A stretch of 64,000 nucleotides of DNA from the NCBI RefSeq assembly GCF_019397265.1, contig NZ_CP068985.1:1116001-1180000 (forward strand). The letters run 5' to 3'. Every line of letters starts with the position of its first letter. Position 1 is the stretch's first letter. A program made the translations under genes and the position numbers. The notes under the pieces are model-generated. The model was not told the DNA's origin, searched no databases, and was given only the letters and a program-made list of their open reading frames with translations. The stretch comes from Nonomuraea coxensis DSM 45129 (GTDB lineage Bacteria > Actinomycetota > Actinomycetes > Streptosporangiales > Streptosporangiaceae). Positions 7,576 to 15,867 of this stretch are shown in pieces.

Positions 7576-8284
7576 ATGGACGCCGTGATCCGGGCGCACG
7601 CCGCCCGCGTCCGGGCCGCGGATCCGCTGGTCGCGGGCCAGGACGAGTTACGGGGCAAAGGCCACATCGAGGCACGTGACGCCGTCGGGCGGATCAGTGT
7701 CGAGCACATCGAGCCCGGCAGCATACGCGCCTCCTGGTCGCCCTCGGTGGTGCACCGCCTCCAGGCGCGCGTCGCGGGGCCGTCCCCCGAGGCGGCGCTC
7801 GGCGGGCTGCTGGACGCCTGGCTGGCCGGGATCCGGCTCGACGAGCAGGGGCAGTCGCTCACCGTGACCTGGCCCAGCCGCGACGTCGCGCCGGTGCGCG
7901 CGCTCGCCGCCCGCAACTTCGCCCCCGTCGTGGCCCAGGCGGTGCGCGCCGGGATCGCGGGAACGGCGCAGGGCGCGGGCGTCCGCCGGGTCACGCCCGA
8001 CGACCTGGAGACCCTGGCCCGCCTGTACGAGCGCCTGGTGGCCTACGACGCCCACTTCGGCTGGGTGGCGGTGCGCGCCTCGACCGCCTCGCGGATCAGG
8101 GCGTTCCTGGCCTCGGAGGTCATGCCGACGGAGTGGTGCTGGCTGGCCGAGGGGACCGACGGCGCAGGGCGTGCGGACCATGCTGCTCCACCACGCCCTG
8201 CCGAACCCGCTCTCGACCCCGTTCTGGTCGCGCCGCGGCTACCGCCCGCTCTACACCCAGTGGGTACGCCACCTGGGGGTGTGA
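7576..8284 (+). pseudogene. GNAT acetyltransferase with internal deletion and frameshift
   Basis: The N-terminal half reads from ATG 7576 ('MDAVIRAHAARVRAAD') to 'EVMPTEWCWLAEGTDG' at about 8163. The C-terminal end of a GNAT protein ('VRTMLLHHALPNPLSTPFW' then 'SRRGYRPLYTQWVRHLGV') follows at once in another frame and stops at 8284. What should lie between, the acetyl-CoA-binding motif A and its flanking strands (about 70 residues in the family), is missing. The joint therefore combines a deletion of about 200 bp with a frame change. Enzymatic activity is not expected. An assembly collapse is an alternative to a true deletion. Confidence 0.75.
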
Positions 8285-8310
8285 CGGCGGCCCGGCCCTG
8301 CGCCCCGGCG

Positions 8311-9624
8311 TCAGGGGCGGCCGAGCGCCCGGTAGTGCCACCCCGCCGAACGCCACGTCTCGGCGTCCAGCGCGTTGCGCCCGTCCACGATGCGGCGGGC
8401 CGCGACGACCCCGCCGAGCTGCTCGGGGTCGAGCTCCACGAACTCCTGCCACTCGGTGAGCAGCAGCACCACGTGCGCGCCGCGCACCGCCTCGACGACC
8501 GACTCGCCGTAGCTGAGCTCGGGATGCGCCTTGCGGGCGTTGTCGAGCGCGATCGGGTCGTAGACGGTGACCCGGCCGCCCTGGCGGCCGATCGTCACGG
8601 CGACGTCCAGCGCCGGAGAGTCGCGGATGTCGTCGGAGTCCGGTTTGAACGCCGCCCCCAGCACCCCCACCACGCACCCGTGGAAGGATCCGCCCGCCAG
8701 CTCCCTGGCCAGGTCGACCATCCGGGCGCGGCGGCGCATGTTGATGGCGTCCACCTCGCGCAGGAACGTCAGCGCCTGGTCGGCCCCCAGCTCCCCGGCG
8801 CGGGCCATGAACGCCCGGATGTCCTTGGGCAGGCAGCCGCCGCCGAAGCCGAGCCCGGCGTTGAGGTAGCGCCCGCCGATGCGGTCGTCGTACGACAGCG
8901 CCTCCGACAGCTTCTGCACGTCGGCGTGGGCCGCCTCGCAGACCTCGGCCATGGCGTTGATGAAGGAGATCTTCGTGGCCAGGAACGCGTTCGCGGCGGT
9001 CTTGACCAGCTCGGCGGTGGCGAAGTCGGACACCACGATCGGGACGTCGCCCAGCGGCTCGTAGACCTCGCGCAGCACCTTCTCGGCCCGCTCGCTGCGC
9101 ACGCCGAACACGAGCCGGTCGGGGCGCAGGGTGTCCTGGACGGCGTGGCCCTCGCGCAGGAACTCGGGGTTCCACGCCAGCTCGGCCAGGACCCCGGCCG
9201 GGGCGAGCCGGGCGAGCTTGTCGGCCAGGCGCTCGGCGGTGCCGACGGGGACGGTGGACTTGCCGACGACCAGGCACTCGCGATCGAGAAGCGGGGCGAG
9301 GGACTCGACGGCGGCGTCCATGAAGGAGACGTCGGCGGCGTACTCGCCGCGCTTCTGGGGGGTGCCGACGCAGATGAAGTGCACGTCGCCGAAGGCGGCG
9401 ATGTCCTCGTAGGAGGTGGTGAAGCGCAGGCGCCCGGAGTCGAGGCCGCGGCGGAGCACGGGTTCGAGGCCCGGCTCGTGGATGGGGAGCTCGCCGCTGT
9501 TGAGCCGCAGGACCTTGTCGGCGTCGATGTCGAGGCCGAGGACCTCGCAGCCGAGGTCCGCCATGCAGGCCGCATGCGTGATCCCCAGGTATCCGGTCCC
9601 GATCACCGTGAGGCGATATGGCAC
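8311..9624 (-). CDS. ugd: UDP-glucose 6-dehydrogenase
   Basis: A 437-residue enzyme that oxidises UDP-glucose to UDP-glucuronate with two NAD+. It has an N-terminal Rossmann motif 'VIGTGYLGITHAA', 'ICVGTPQ', 'STVPVGT', the substrate loop 'WNPEFLREGHAVQDTLRPDR', Lys208 in 'AELVKTAANAF' and the catalytic Cys264 in 'GFGGGCLPKD'. The C-terminal UDP-binding domain has 'VGVLGAAFKPDSDDIRDSPAL'. It supplies precursors for uronic-acid-containing surface polymers, in keeping with the glycan genes elsewhere in the window. It is divergent from the acyl-CoA dehydrogenase. Confidence 0.95.
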   Translation of the reverse strand: MPYRLTVIGTGYLGITHAACMADLGCEVLGLDIDADKVLRLNSGELPIHEPGLEPVLRRGLDSGRLRFTTSYEDIAAFGDVHFICVGTPQKRGEYAADVSFMDAAVESLAPLLDRECLVVGKSTVPVGTAERLADKLARLAPAGVLAELAWNPEFLREGHAVQDTLRPDRLVFGVRSERAEKVLREVYEPLGDVPIVVSDFATAELVKTAANAFLATKISFINAMAEVCEAAHADVQKLSEALSYDDRIGGRYLNAGLGFGGGCLPKDIRAFMARAGELGADQALTFLREVDAINMRRRARMVDLARELAGGSFHGCVVGVLGAAFKPDSDDIRDSPALDVAVTIGRQGGRVTVYDPIALDNARKAHPELSYGESVVEAVRGAHVVLLLTEWQEFVELDPEQLGGVVAARRIVDGRNALDAETWRSAGWHYRALGRP

Positions 9625-9702
9625 GAGGGTGCTCCTTTCGATCGCGCACGCATGCTATCGGCCCCCCCGCTGCTCCGTACGTGCCACCTGTGTCTGGCCG
9701 CA

Positions 9703-9715
9703 AACCGTACCGGTT
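9703..9715. promoter_or_regulatory. Palindrome upstream of the acyl-CoA dehydrogenase
   Basis: AACCG-TAC-CGGTT is an inverted repeat with 5-bp arms in the 126-nt divergent gap between ugd and the acyl-CoA dehydrogenase, 35 bp before the latter's start. It could be an operator for a fatty-acid-type repressor. The pattern is short and the regulator is not in the window. Confidence 0.3.
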
Positions 9716-9750
9716 GGTAACAAGAAGCTCGGACGTCCTAGTATTTGAGC

Positions 9751-10914
9751 ATGAGCTTCCCTCTGTACGCGCCGGCCGAAGAGCACGACATGCTCCGCGA
9801 GACGGTCCGAGCCCTGGCCGACGAGAAGATCGCCCCGCACGCCGCTGCGGCCGACGAGAACGAGGAGTTCTCCTGGGACGTCTACAAGGCGCTCGTCGCG
9901 GCCGACCTGCATGCCGTCCACGTGCCCGAGCAGTACGGGGGCGCGGGGGCCGACGCGCTGGCCACCGTGATCGTCATCGAGGAGGTGGCGCGCGCCTGCG
10001 CCTCGACCTCGCTGATCCCGGCGGTCAACAAGCTCGGCACCGTGCCGCTGCTGCTGTCGGCGTCGGAGGAGCTCAAGATGCGCTACCTGAAGCCGATGGC
10101 GCGGGGGGAGGCGATGTTCTCGTACGCGCTGTCGGAGCCCGAGGCCGGCTCGGACGCGGCGTCCATGAGGACGCGGGCGGTCGCGGACGGCGACTCCTAC
10201 GTGCTCAACGGCACCAAGATGTGGATCACCAACGCGGGCGTCTCCGAGTACTACACGGTCATGGCCGTGACCGACCCCTCCGCCGGCGCGCGCGGCATCT
10301 CCGCCTTCGTCGTGGAAAAGTCTGACGAAGGCGTCTCCTTCGGCCCGAAGGAGCGCAAGCTCGGCATCAAGGGCTCGCCGACCCGCCAGGTCATCATGGA
10401 CAACGTCCGCATCCCGGCCGACCGCATGATCGGCGCGCCCGGCACCGGCTTCAAGACCGCCCTCGCCACCCTGGACCACACCCGCATCACCATCGCCGCC
10501 CAGGCCCTCGGCATCGCCCAGGGGGCCCTCGACTACGCGATCGGGTACGTCAAGGAGCGCAAGCAGTTCGGCCGGCCGGTCGCCGACTTCCAGGGCGTGC
10601 AATTCATGCTCGCCGACATGGCGATGAAGCTGGAGGCGGCGCGGCAGCTCACGTACCACGCGGCGGCCAAGTCCGAGCGCGCCATGAACGGCGAGCCCCA
10701 GAAGGACCTCACGTTCCTGTCCAGCGCCGCCAAGTGCGCGGCCTCGGACGCGGCCATGGAGATCACGACGGACGCGGTGCAGCTGCTGGGCGGGTACGGG
10801 TACACGAAGGACTTCCCGGTGGAGCGCATGATGCGCGACGCCAAGATCACCCAGATCTACGAGGGCACCAACCAGATCCAGCGCATGGTCATGGCCCGCC
10901 AGCTCCTCAAGTAG
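9751..10914 (+). CDS. Acyl-CoA dehydrogenase
   Basis: A 387-residue FAD enzyme that introduces the alpha-beta double bond in acyl-CoA. Both PROSITE-type signatures are present: 'YALSEPEAGSDAASM' with 'WITNAG' (FAD/substrate), and 'QLLGGYGYTKDFPVERMMRD' near the C-terminus. The catalytic Glu371 lies in 'IYEGTNQIQR', the position used by short/medium-chain enzymes. ATG 9751 is preferred over TTG 9745. Single gene, followed by a hairpin terminator. Confidence 0.95.
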   Translation: MSFPLYAPAEEHDMLRETVRALADEKIAPHAAAADENEEFSWDVYKALVAADLHAVHVPEQYGGAGADALATVIVIEEVARACASTSLIPAVNKLGTVPLLLSASEELKMRYLKPMARGEAMFSYALSEPEAGSDAASMRTRAVADGDSYVLNGTKMWITNAGVSEYYTVMAVTDPSAGARGISAFVVEKSDEGVSFGPKERKLGIKGSPTRQVIMDNVRIPADRMIGAPGTGFKTALATLDHTRITIAAQALGIAQGALDYAIGYVKERKQFGRPVADFQGVQFMLADMAMKLEAARQLTYHAAAKSERAMNGEPQKDLTFLSSAAKCAASDAAMEITTDAVQLLGGYGYTKDFPVERMMRDAKITQIYEGTNQIQRMVMARQLLK

Positions 10915-10929
10915 ACGTTGACGTGCGGA

Positions 10930-10961
10930 AACCCGGCGCTCCCCATGGGGTGGGCCGGGTT
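10930..10961 (+). terminator. Hairpin terminator after the acyl-CoA dehydrogenase
   Basis: AACCCGGC (10930-10937) pairs with GCCGGGTT (10954-10961), and the inner CCCCATGGGG (10941-10950) can extend the stem. It lies 16 nt after the stop. There is no T-run, as is common in actinomycete terminators. Confidence 0.75.
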
Positions 10962-11043
10962 CGCCGAAGCGCCGGCCGATCATCGATCGCGGCCTGTTCC
11001 GTGATCTTTACGCGGCGGCTCAAGGGTGCGAGCATCACGCGGC

Positions 11044-11667
11044 ATGGATGTCGATGAGTTCTGGGACCTGATCGAGCGTTCCGGACGCGAGACCGACACG
11101 AGGAGAACGCGTGTCGCGTGGTTGGTGGACGAGCTTTCTCGCCGACCGGCCGAAGAGATCATCGACTATGACGTCTGGTGGACGACGACTGCCAACCGCG
11201 GCTGCACCATCGATCTCTACGCGGCGTACTGGTGCGTGTTCGGTTCGGGCTCATTGGATGGCTTCGAGTACTTCGTGAGCTGGCTCATCAGTCTGGGGCG
11301 CGAGACGTTCGAGGCCGTCGCCGAGTGCCCAGATCGGCTGATCGAGCAGCCTCAGGTGCTTCGCCTGCTGGACCCGGTGGCTTTGTACGTCAACTTCATC
11401 AAGCGTGGGCCGCGGTATCCGGAGGAGACGTGGGAGGAGCATCCCGAGTTCGAGTCGTTGGCCTACGTGACGTACGAGGCTTATGAACGGGTGACCGGGA
11501 AGGACTCGGCCGCCCTCGGCGAAGCCGTGGCTGCTCGGGGCGTCTCAGGCGATTTTCCCCTGATCCCGGTGCTGGGCAGCGTTCCCCACGGAGAGCAGTG
11601 GGACTTCGACGATGAACGGGAATTGGCTCGCAGGCTCCCGCGGACAGCCCACTTCCGGGATTGGTGA
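11044..11667 (+). CDS. DUF4240-family protein
   Basis: A 207-residue soluble protein. The N-terminal 130 residues match the DUF4240 pattern: 'MDVDEFWDLIERSG' at the start, then 'WWTTTANRGCTIDLYAAYWCV' (a longer W/Y-rich stretch) and 'GFEYFVSWLISLGRETF'. No signal peptide or membrane segment. Function is unknown; some family members sit near toxin or immunity genes in other bacteria, but no partner is visible here. Start ATG 11044 has no strong ribosome-binding site. Confidence 0.7.
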   Translation: MDVDEFWDLIERSGRETDTRRTRVAWLVDELSRRPAEEIIDYDVWWTTTANRGCTIDLYAAYWCVFGSGSLDGFEYFVSWLISLGRETFEAVAECPDRLIEQPQVLRLLDPVALYVNFIKRGPRYPEETWEEHPEFESLAYVTYEAYERVTGKDSAALGEAVAARGVSGDFPLIPVLGSVPHGEQWDFDDERELARRLPRTAHFRDW

Positions 11668-11732
11668 CGGGTCGCTCTACACCGGTGTGGCGGGCGGATG
11701 CGGGCGGAAGAACGCTCCGCGGGCGCGGTCAT

Positions 11733-11932
11733 GAGAGTGCATTTCGTGAGGTGATGCCCCCTTTTGTCGTTGGGGTGGGGGTAGGTCGGCCGCCGGTCGG
11801 AGGTTCGCCGTTCGGGCTATGGGCGAGGCCGGGGGGTCAATCCCGACTCGGTCCCGACGAGGATGCCGCGGTCGGCCAGGCGTTTGAGCTTGGCGCGGAC
11901 GTCCCGGGCATAGACTCGCGTACCGCACTCTC
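11733..11932 (-). repeat. Relic repeat A (3' end of an unrecognised gene)
   Basis: About 200 bp that recurs, inverted and roughly 85% alike by eye, at 15095-15291. On the minus strand it encodes a helix-rich tail 'ARDVRAKLKRLADRGILVG' that ends in a stop near 11820, followed by conserved noncoding sequence with the word AAAAGGGGGCATCACCTCACG. No intact parent gene is present. The rest of 11668-12080 shows no gene. Confidence 0.7.
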
Positions 11933-12080
11933 AAAGGCTCGCCGACATGGAAACGCATTGGCGATTCCAGCGGATGCCAGGACGTCGGACCGATCTGCAA
12001 CTCGGACTCTCGATCCAGGACCAGAATATTACCCGCGATCGTCACCATGAAGCGCATGCGGATAGTTCAATAACGTGCGT

Positions 12081-12953
12081 TCAAGCAGGACTTTTCCGCC
12101 CTTTGGTGCCTGAGTGGATCCACCACGGATCCTCATCGGTACGACCGTGATTCCAGGTGAATGTCGATGAGTACTTTGGGGCGAAACCGGTAACCTTGAA
12201 GGGCTTTCCAGCGTCGGACTCGCGAATTCGATGAATGTGGCTCACTCCGCTGGAGACAACCTCCACCTCCAGCTCCCACTCATAGGTGAACCTGCCCGGG
12301 AAGGCAATGATCGTGAACACCGTCGGCGCCCCCTTCTTGAGAGGCTCCGACATCTCTTCAAAGTACGACGACGTCAGATCCTGCAGCGTGTTCCCCTCCT
12401 TCAGCCTTCTTGCGATCGGCAGTGGAGAGTCGAGCCTGATGCCGACCTGAACATTTTCGGCAGTACCTTGACCAGGCACTTCAAAAAGGGATCCGGACAG
12501 TACCGGGCTTCTTCTTAAGATTTTTGCCTGCATGCCGACCACGGTGACCGAACTCGTCAAGCCGCTCTCAATGACGACTTTGACAACCTGCCGCCCGGCA
12601 AGTGTAGCATTAGGCCCATTATGATAAATTTCGTCCTTCAGGTGAATCCCGACGGTCGGATCTACTTTTTTCTCCGTTGCCCCGGCCCACCAATCATCCA
12701 GACCTGTGACCGAGGCGTGTATCTTGAGCTCATCCGAAAATGCATTCTTGATGACAGGAGCTGAATCTGTCAGGGCGATCGTTATGGCGCTTCCCGCTGC
12801 CGCCACCGCCAGTCCGCACACGGTCGCCATAAATCCCTTAGCGCGGGAGGACGTCGCCTCTTCGGCTGAGCCTTGAGCGGACCTTGCTCCCGTAGCCGCC
12901 TTGGACGCGTTACGTCGTTTGCGTAATCGATTGGCCATCATCAAATCGTCCAC
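12081..12953 (-). CDS. Membrane-anchored protein of unknown function
   Basis: A 290-residue protein starting with a basic segment ('ANRLRKRRN') and one hydrophobic helix at about 41-62 ('FMATVCGLAVAAAGSAIT'), with about 225 residues predicted outside the membrane and no Cys in that part. The outside domain looks beta-rich. Base composition is clearly less GC-rich than the surroundings, with A/T-ending codons, so recent acquisition is likely. ATG 12953 or the internal ATG for 'MANRL' (12938) could be the start. No family recognised. It lies beside mobile-element debris. Confidence 0.6.
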   Translation of the reverse strand: MDDLMMANRLRKRRNASKAATGARSAQGSAEEATSSRAKGFMATVCGLAVAAAGSAITIALTDSAPVIKNAFSDELKIHASVTGLDDWWAGATEKKVDPTVGIHLKDEIYHNGPNATLAGRQVVKVVIESGLTSSVTVVGMQAKILRRSPVLSGSLFEVPGQGTAENVQVGIRLDSPLPIARRLKEGNTLQDLTSSYFEEMSEPLKKGAPTVFTIIAFPGRFTYEWELEVEVVSSGVSHIHRIRESDAGKPFKVTGFAPKYSSTFTWNHGRTDEDPWWIHSGTKGRKSPA

Positions 12954-13371
12954 GTTTCTTGAGTGACGTCTTGCCGTGCCGCCACATATGCCCTGTAGAT
13001 TTATGCTGAGTCGGCAACCAGAACTGCACGCGAAGCCTCCCGGTTATCGGGATGGTAGATGATTTCGTGGATGATGGCTACATTCTTCAATCGCTTCTTG
13101 CAAGACAATTGGCTTATGTCCCCCCTGACCTGCAGAGATACCGCTAATGGCGCGAGACTCCTCAGACACGAGATCCGTGCCGGACGGCGCGGGGTCAGTG
13201 GTGACGCCTGTCGGCGGCCAGCTTGGTTGTTGCGCCGACTGTCGCCCCGGAAGGCTCGCCAATCCTGCACCCGTTTGATATCCGCCTCCAGCGTCACCCC
13301 GTCGATGCTCCCCAGGATTTCCTCCCGCATCTGGATGTACCGGTTTCGTGCCGGTTGGTATAGCCGCTCCC
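12954..13371. other. Gene-poor gap, possible gene fragment
   Basis: No gene I can support. A minus-strand open frame reads from inside the IS630 end to 13001 and contains a plausible stretch ('MREEILGSIDGVTLEADIK') and tail ('KNVAIIHEIIYHPDNREAS'), but it is interrupted at its 5' side by the IS630 insertion and resembles nothing I recognise. It could be the remnant of the gene the element hit. Confidence 0.35.
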
Positions 13372-13401
13372 TAAGTGGTCCTACCCGTAAGTCCTGCGGG
13401 G

Positions 13402-13719
13402 TCAGTGGCTGAGGTAGAGATCGCAGGCGCAATCCAGGGCGTCTTGGGGCGTACCCGCCGACATGCCGGATGGCAGGATCTGATTCTCGTACCTGCCACT
13501 GCTGGCAAGGTAGAGCCCGAAGCCCCAGATGGACGCCGATCCGCCGTAACGGAGCCGGATGAGGGACAGCCGGTCTCCGTCGGCCAGTTCACCTTCGACG
13601 TAGGCGAACTGGCCGTGGTAGCGGACATGCACGTCTGCCAGCTGGGGCCAGCGGTCGCGGGCGTGCTGGCGTAGTCGCTGGGCCAGGGAGGTCTTGGTCG
13701 ACTCCGGAATGGCGGGCAT
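13402..13719 (-). CDS. Passenger protein of the IS630-type element
   Basis: A 105-residue protein starting 'MPAIPESTKTSLAQRL', from ATG 13719 (an upstream ATG at 13776 would add 19 residues). It contains 'RWPQLADVHVRYHGQFAYV' and 'LIRLRYGGSASIWGFGLYL', then ends 'ALDCACDLYLSH'. It has no membrane segment. Similar hypothetical proteins are common in streptomycetes. The stop codon lies inside the left inverted repeat, so the gene is entirely within the element and is transcribed divergently from the transposase. Function unknown. Confidence 0.7.
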   Translation of the reverse strand: MPAIPESTKTSLAQRLRQHARDRWPQLADVHVRYHGQFAYVEGELADGDRLSLIRLRYGGSASIWGFGLYLASSGRYENQILPSGMSAGTPQDALDCACDLYLSH

Positions 13720-13815
13720 GAACCCTATCTTGCCGTCCGGCGTGTCGATCCCACCCCGGAAGGCGCACAGGACCACACTGGTGCCCCCCTGAAAAGATCA
13801 CCGAAAGCGTTCCGC

Positions 13816-15014
13816 GTGCCCGTCCTCCGCGCCCGCCAGATCATCGTGACCGCCGCCGAACGGCGACGGCTCAAGAAGCTGGCTCACTCGCACACCGCCC
13901 CCCACCAGCAGGTCATCCGTGTCCGGATCGTGCTGGACGCCGCGCACGGCTATTCCAACGCCCGTATCGCTCTGCGGCAGCACGTCCACCTCGATACCGT
14001 CCGCCGGTGGCGTGACCGCTACGCCGACCAGGGCCTCGACGGGCTCAAGGACCGGCCCCGCAGCGGCCGGCCGCCCCGCTTCACCCCCGTCCAGCGAGCC
14101 GAGGTCACGGCACTGGCCTGCCAGTTGCCGGCCGAGACCGGAGTGCCGCTGTCTCGCTGGAGCAGCACCGACCTGGCGGCCGAAGCGGTCGGCCGGAGCA
14201 TCACCGACACGATCTCCGCCTCGACCGTCCGCCGGATTCTGGCCGCTGACGTGCTCAAACCCTGGCAGCACGCCTCCTGGGTGTTCATCCGCGATCCCGA
14301 CTTCGCCGCCAAGGCCGCCCGTGTGCTCGACCTCTACCAGCGCATCTGGGACGGCCAGCCCCTCACCGGCAACGAGTACGTGATCTCCTCCGACGAGAAG
14401 ACCTCGATCCAGGCCCGCTGCCGCTGCCACCCCACTCTGCCACCCGGCAGTGCCCGCACGATGCGGATCAACCACGAATACGACCGGGGCGGATCGCTGG
14501 CCTACCTGGCCGCTTACGACGTCCACCATGCGCGCGTGATCGGTCATTGCGCGGCCACGACCGGCATCGTCCCGTTCATGACCCTCGTGGAGAAGGTGAT
14601 GACCACCGAACCTTACGCCTCCGCCAAGCGGGTGTTCTGGGTGGTCGACAACGGCTCCTCCCACCGCGGCAAGGCAGCCGGCGACCGGCTCACCGCCCGG
14701 TTCCCCAACGCGGTGATGGTCCACACCCCCGTACACGCGTCCTGGCTCAACCAGATCGAGATCTTCTTTTTTCCGTCGTGCAGCGCAAGGTCGTCACACC
14801 CAACGACTTCACCGGCCTTGACCAGGTCGAAGACCGGTTAATCGCCTTCGAGCGCCGTTACAACGAGACCGCCCGGCCCTTCAGATGGAAGTTCACCCCG
14901 GCCGACCTCGAAGACCTGCTGGCCCGGATCGAGCGACACGAACAGAAAGAGCACCACTTCCAACAGCCCGCTGGCTGCGGTCACCAGCCTGTCGCACTAC
15001 CAACGGCCGTGTGA
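13816..15014 (+). CDS. IS630-family transposase, two frames joined at a T6 run
   Basis: The N-terminal part has helix-turn-helix segments ('YSNARIALRQHVHLDTVRRW', 'GLDGLKDRPRSGRPPRF') and the DDE catalytic core: Asp in 'VISSDEKTS', Asp in 'WVVDNGSSHRG' and Glu in 'SWLNQIEIFF'. At TTTTTT (14767-14772) the frame must move back one base to continue as 'SVVQRKVVTPNDFTGLDQV' to the stop at 15014. This is either -1 slippage on a T6 run, known in several IS families, or a disabling 2-base gain. Without the shift the protein ends at 14841, just past the Glu. Confidence 0.85.
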
Positions 15015-15094
15015 ACCCTCGAATGACTTACGAACTGGACCACTAAGCTGCAGGTCAGGAACTCCTGTTGCCTGGGTCGGGCGGATCAGCGCCC

Positions 15095-15291
15095 CGGAGC
15101 GCGGTTCGCGAGCCCATGCCCGGGACGTCCGCGCCAAGCTCAACCGCCTGGCCGGGCGCGGCATCCCCGTTGGGACCGAGCCGGGATTGTCCATCCGGCG
15201 TCGCCCATAGCCCGAACGGCGAGCCTCCGACCGGCCGATCTGTCCCCACTCCAACGACACAAGGGGGCATCGGCTCACGGAATGCACTCCC
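15095..15291 (+). repeat. Relic repeat B (inverted partner of repeat A)
   Basis: Inverted copy of the 11733-11932 segment. On the plus strand it encodes 'AHARDVRAKLNRLAGRGIP' and stops at about 15210, followed by the same conserved noncoding stretch. It lies just outside the right end of the IS630-type element. Nothing else is seen between 15047 and 15397. Confidence 0.7.
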
Positions 15292-15397
15292 AGAAGGAGG
15301 TTCGTGAGTTCATGCCCGTGATGCCGCAGTGTGGCGGGTGAATCTGTAGTGTTATGCCTGCCTGCCTGGTGGGCGTGGGTGTGCTACTTGGCGAGCG

Positions 15398-15694
15398 TCA
15401 TCGAGTCTCGGACGCGAAGAAGGCGGCTGCATTTTTCAGGAAGATCAACTTTTCGCGCAGCTCCGCGTTCTCCCGTTCCAGCTCCCGAATCCTGGCCCGG
15501 TCCGGCCCTGCGACCGGCGGCCGCTCCTCCTGCTGTGCGCTCGCGAACCGGTGTCGGTTCACCCAGCTGCCCAGGGTGCTGGCGTTGATGTCGAACTCCC
15601 GCGCCACCGACGCGACCGTCCGATCGCCCTCCAGCACCATGCGGACGGCTTCTTCCTTGAACTTCGGGGAGAACTGCCTGCGACGCCTCGTCAC
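15398..15694 (-). pseudogene. Orphan IS3-family OrfA
   Basis: A 98-residue complete OrfA. The helix-turn-helix is 'FKEEAVRMVLEGDRTVASVA' followed by 'INASTLGSWVNRH', and the leucine-zipper end is 'RIRELERENAELREKLIFLK' then 'NAAAFFASETR'. In an active IS3 element OrfB, with the DDE core, follows in an overlapping frame; here the next bases are relic repeat B sequence, so OrfB has been lost. The protein may still be made but cannot transpose alone. Confidence 0.85.
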
Positions 15695-15867
15695 GTACCT
15701 ACCTCTTCCAGACTTCTGTCAGCTTATGTAGCCGACTGTCCGGAAACTGCCGGGCACCTCAGTAGCTTCTGGCCTTGATCAATGCTTCTTGGCACGGCGC
15801 ATGGGGGTAACAAACGGAACTGCTGGAATGTCGCTCAGGGCGCTTGGTTTCACGAGGGGTGGCCGGC

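Larger units (their letters stand above)
13375..15043 (+). mobile_element. IS630-type insertion sequence with a passenger gene
   Basis: The ends are imperfect inverted repeats: GTGGTCCTACCCGTAAGTC at the left (13375-13393) and GACTTACGAACTGGACCAC at the right (15025-15043), 14 of 19 matching when one is reversed. Both ends are flanked by TAA (13372-13374 and 15044-15046), consistent with the TA target duplication of the IS630/Tc1-mariner group. The 1.67-kb element carries a transposase on the plus strand and a small divergent gene on the minus strand. Confidence 0.8.

Noticed and set aside
8285..9720. Plus-strand continuation of the acetyltransferase frame
   Set aside because: Antisense to the UDP-glucose dehydrogenase; composition is the typical high-GC shadow and no start or motif supports it.
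12231..12518. Plus-strand 95-codon frame inside the orphan membrane protein gene
   Set aside because: Antisense, no ribosome-binding site and no motif; the minus-strand gene has a credible membrane anchor.
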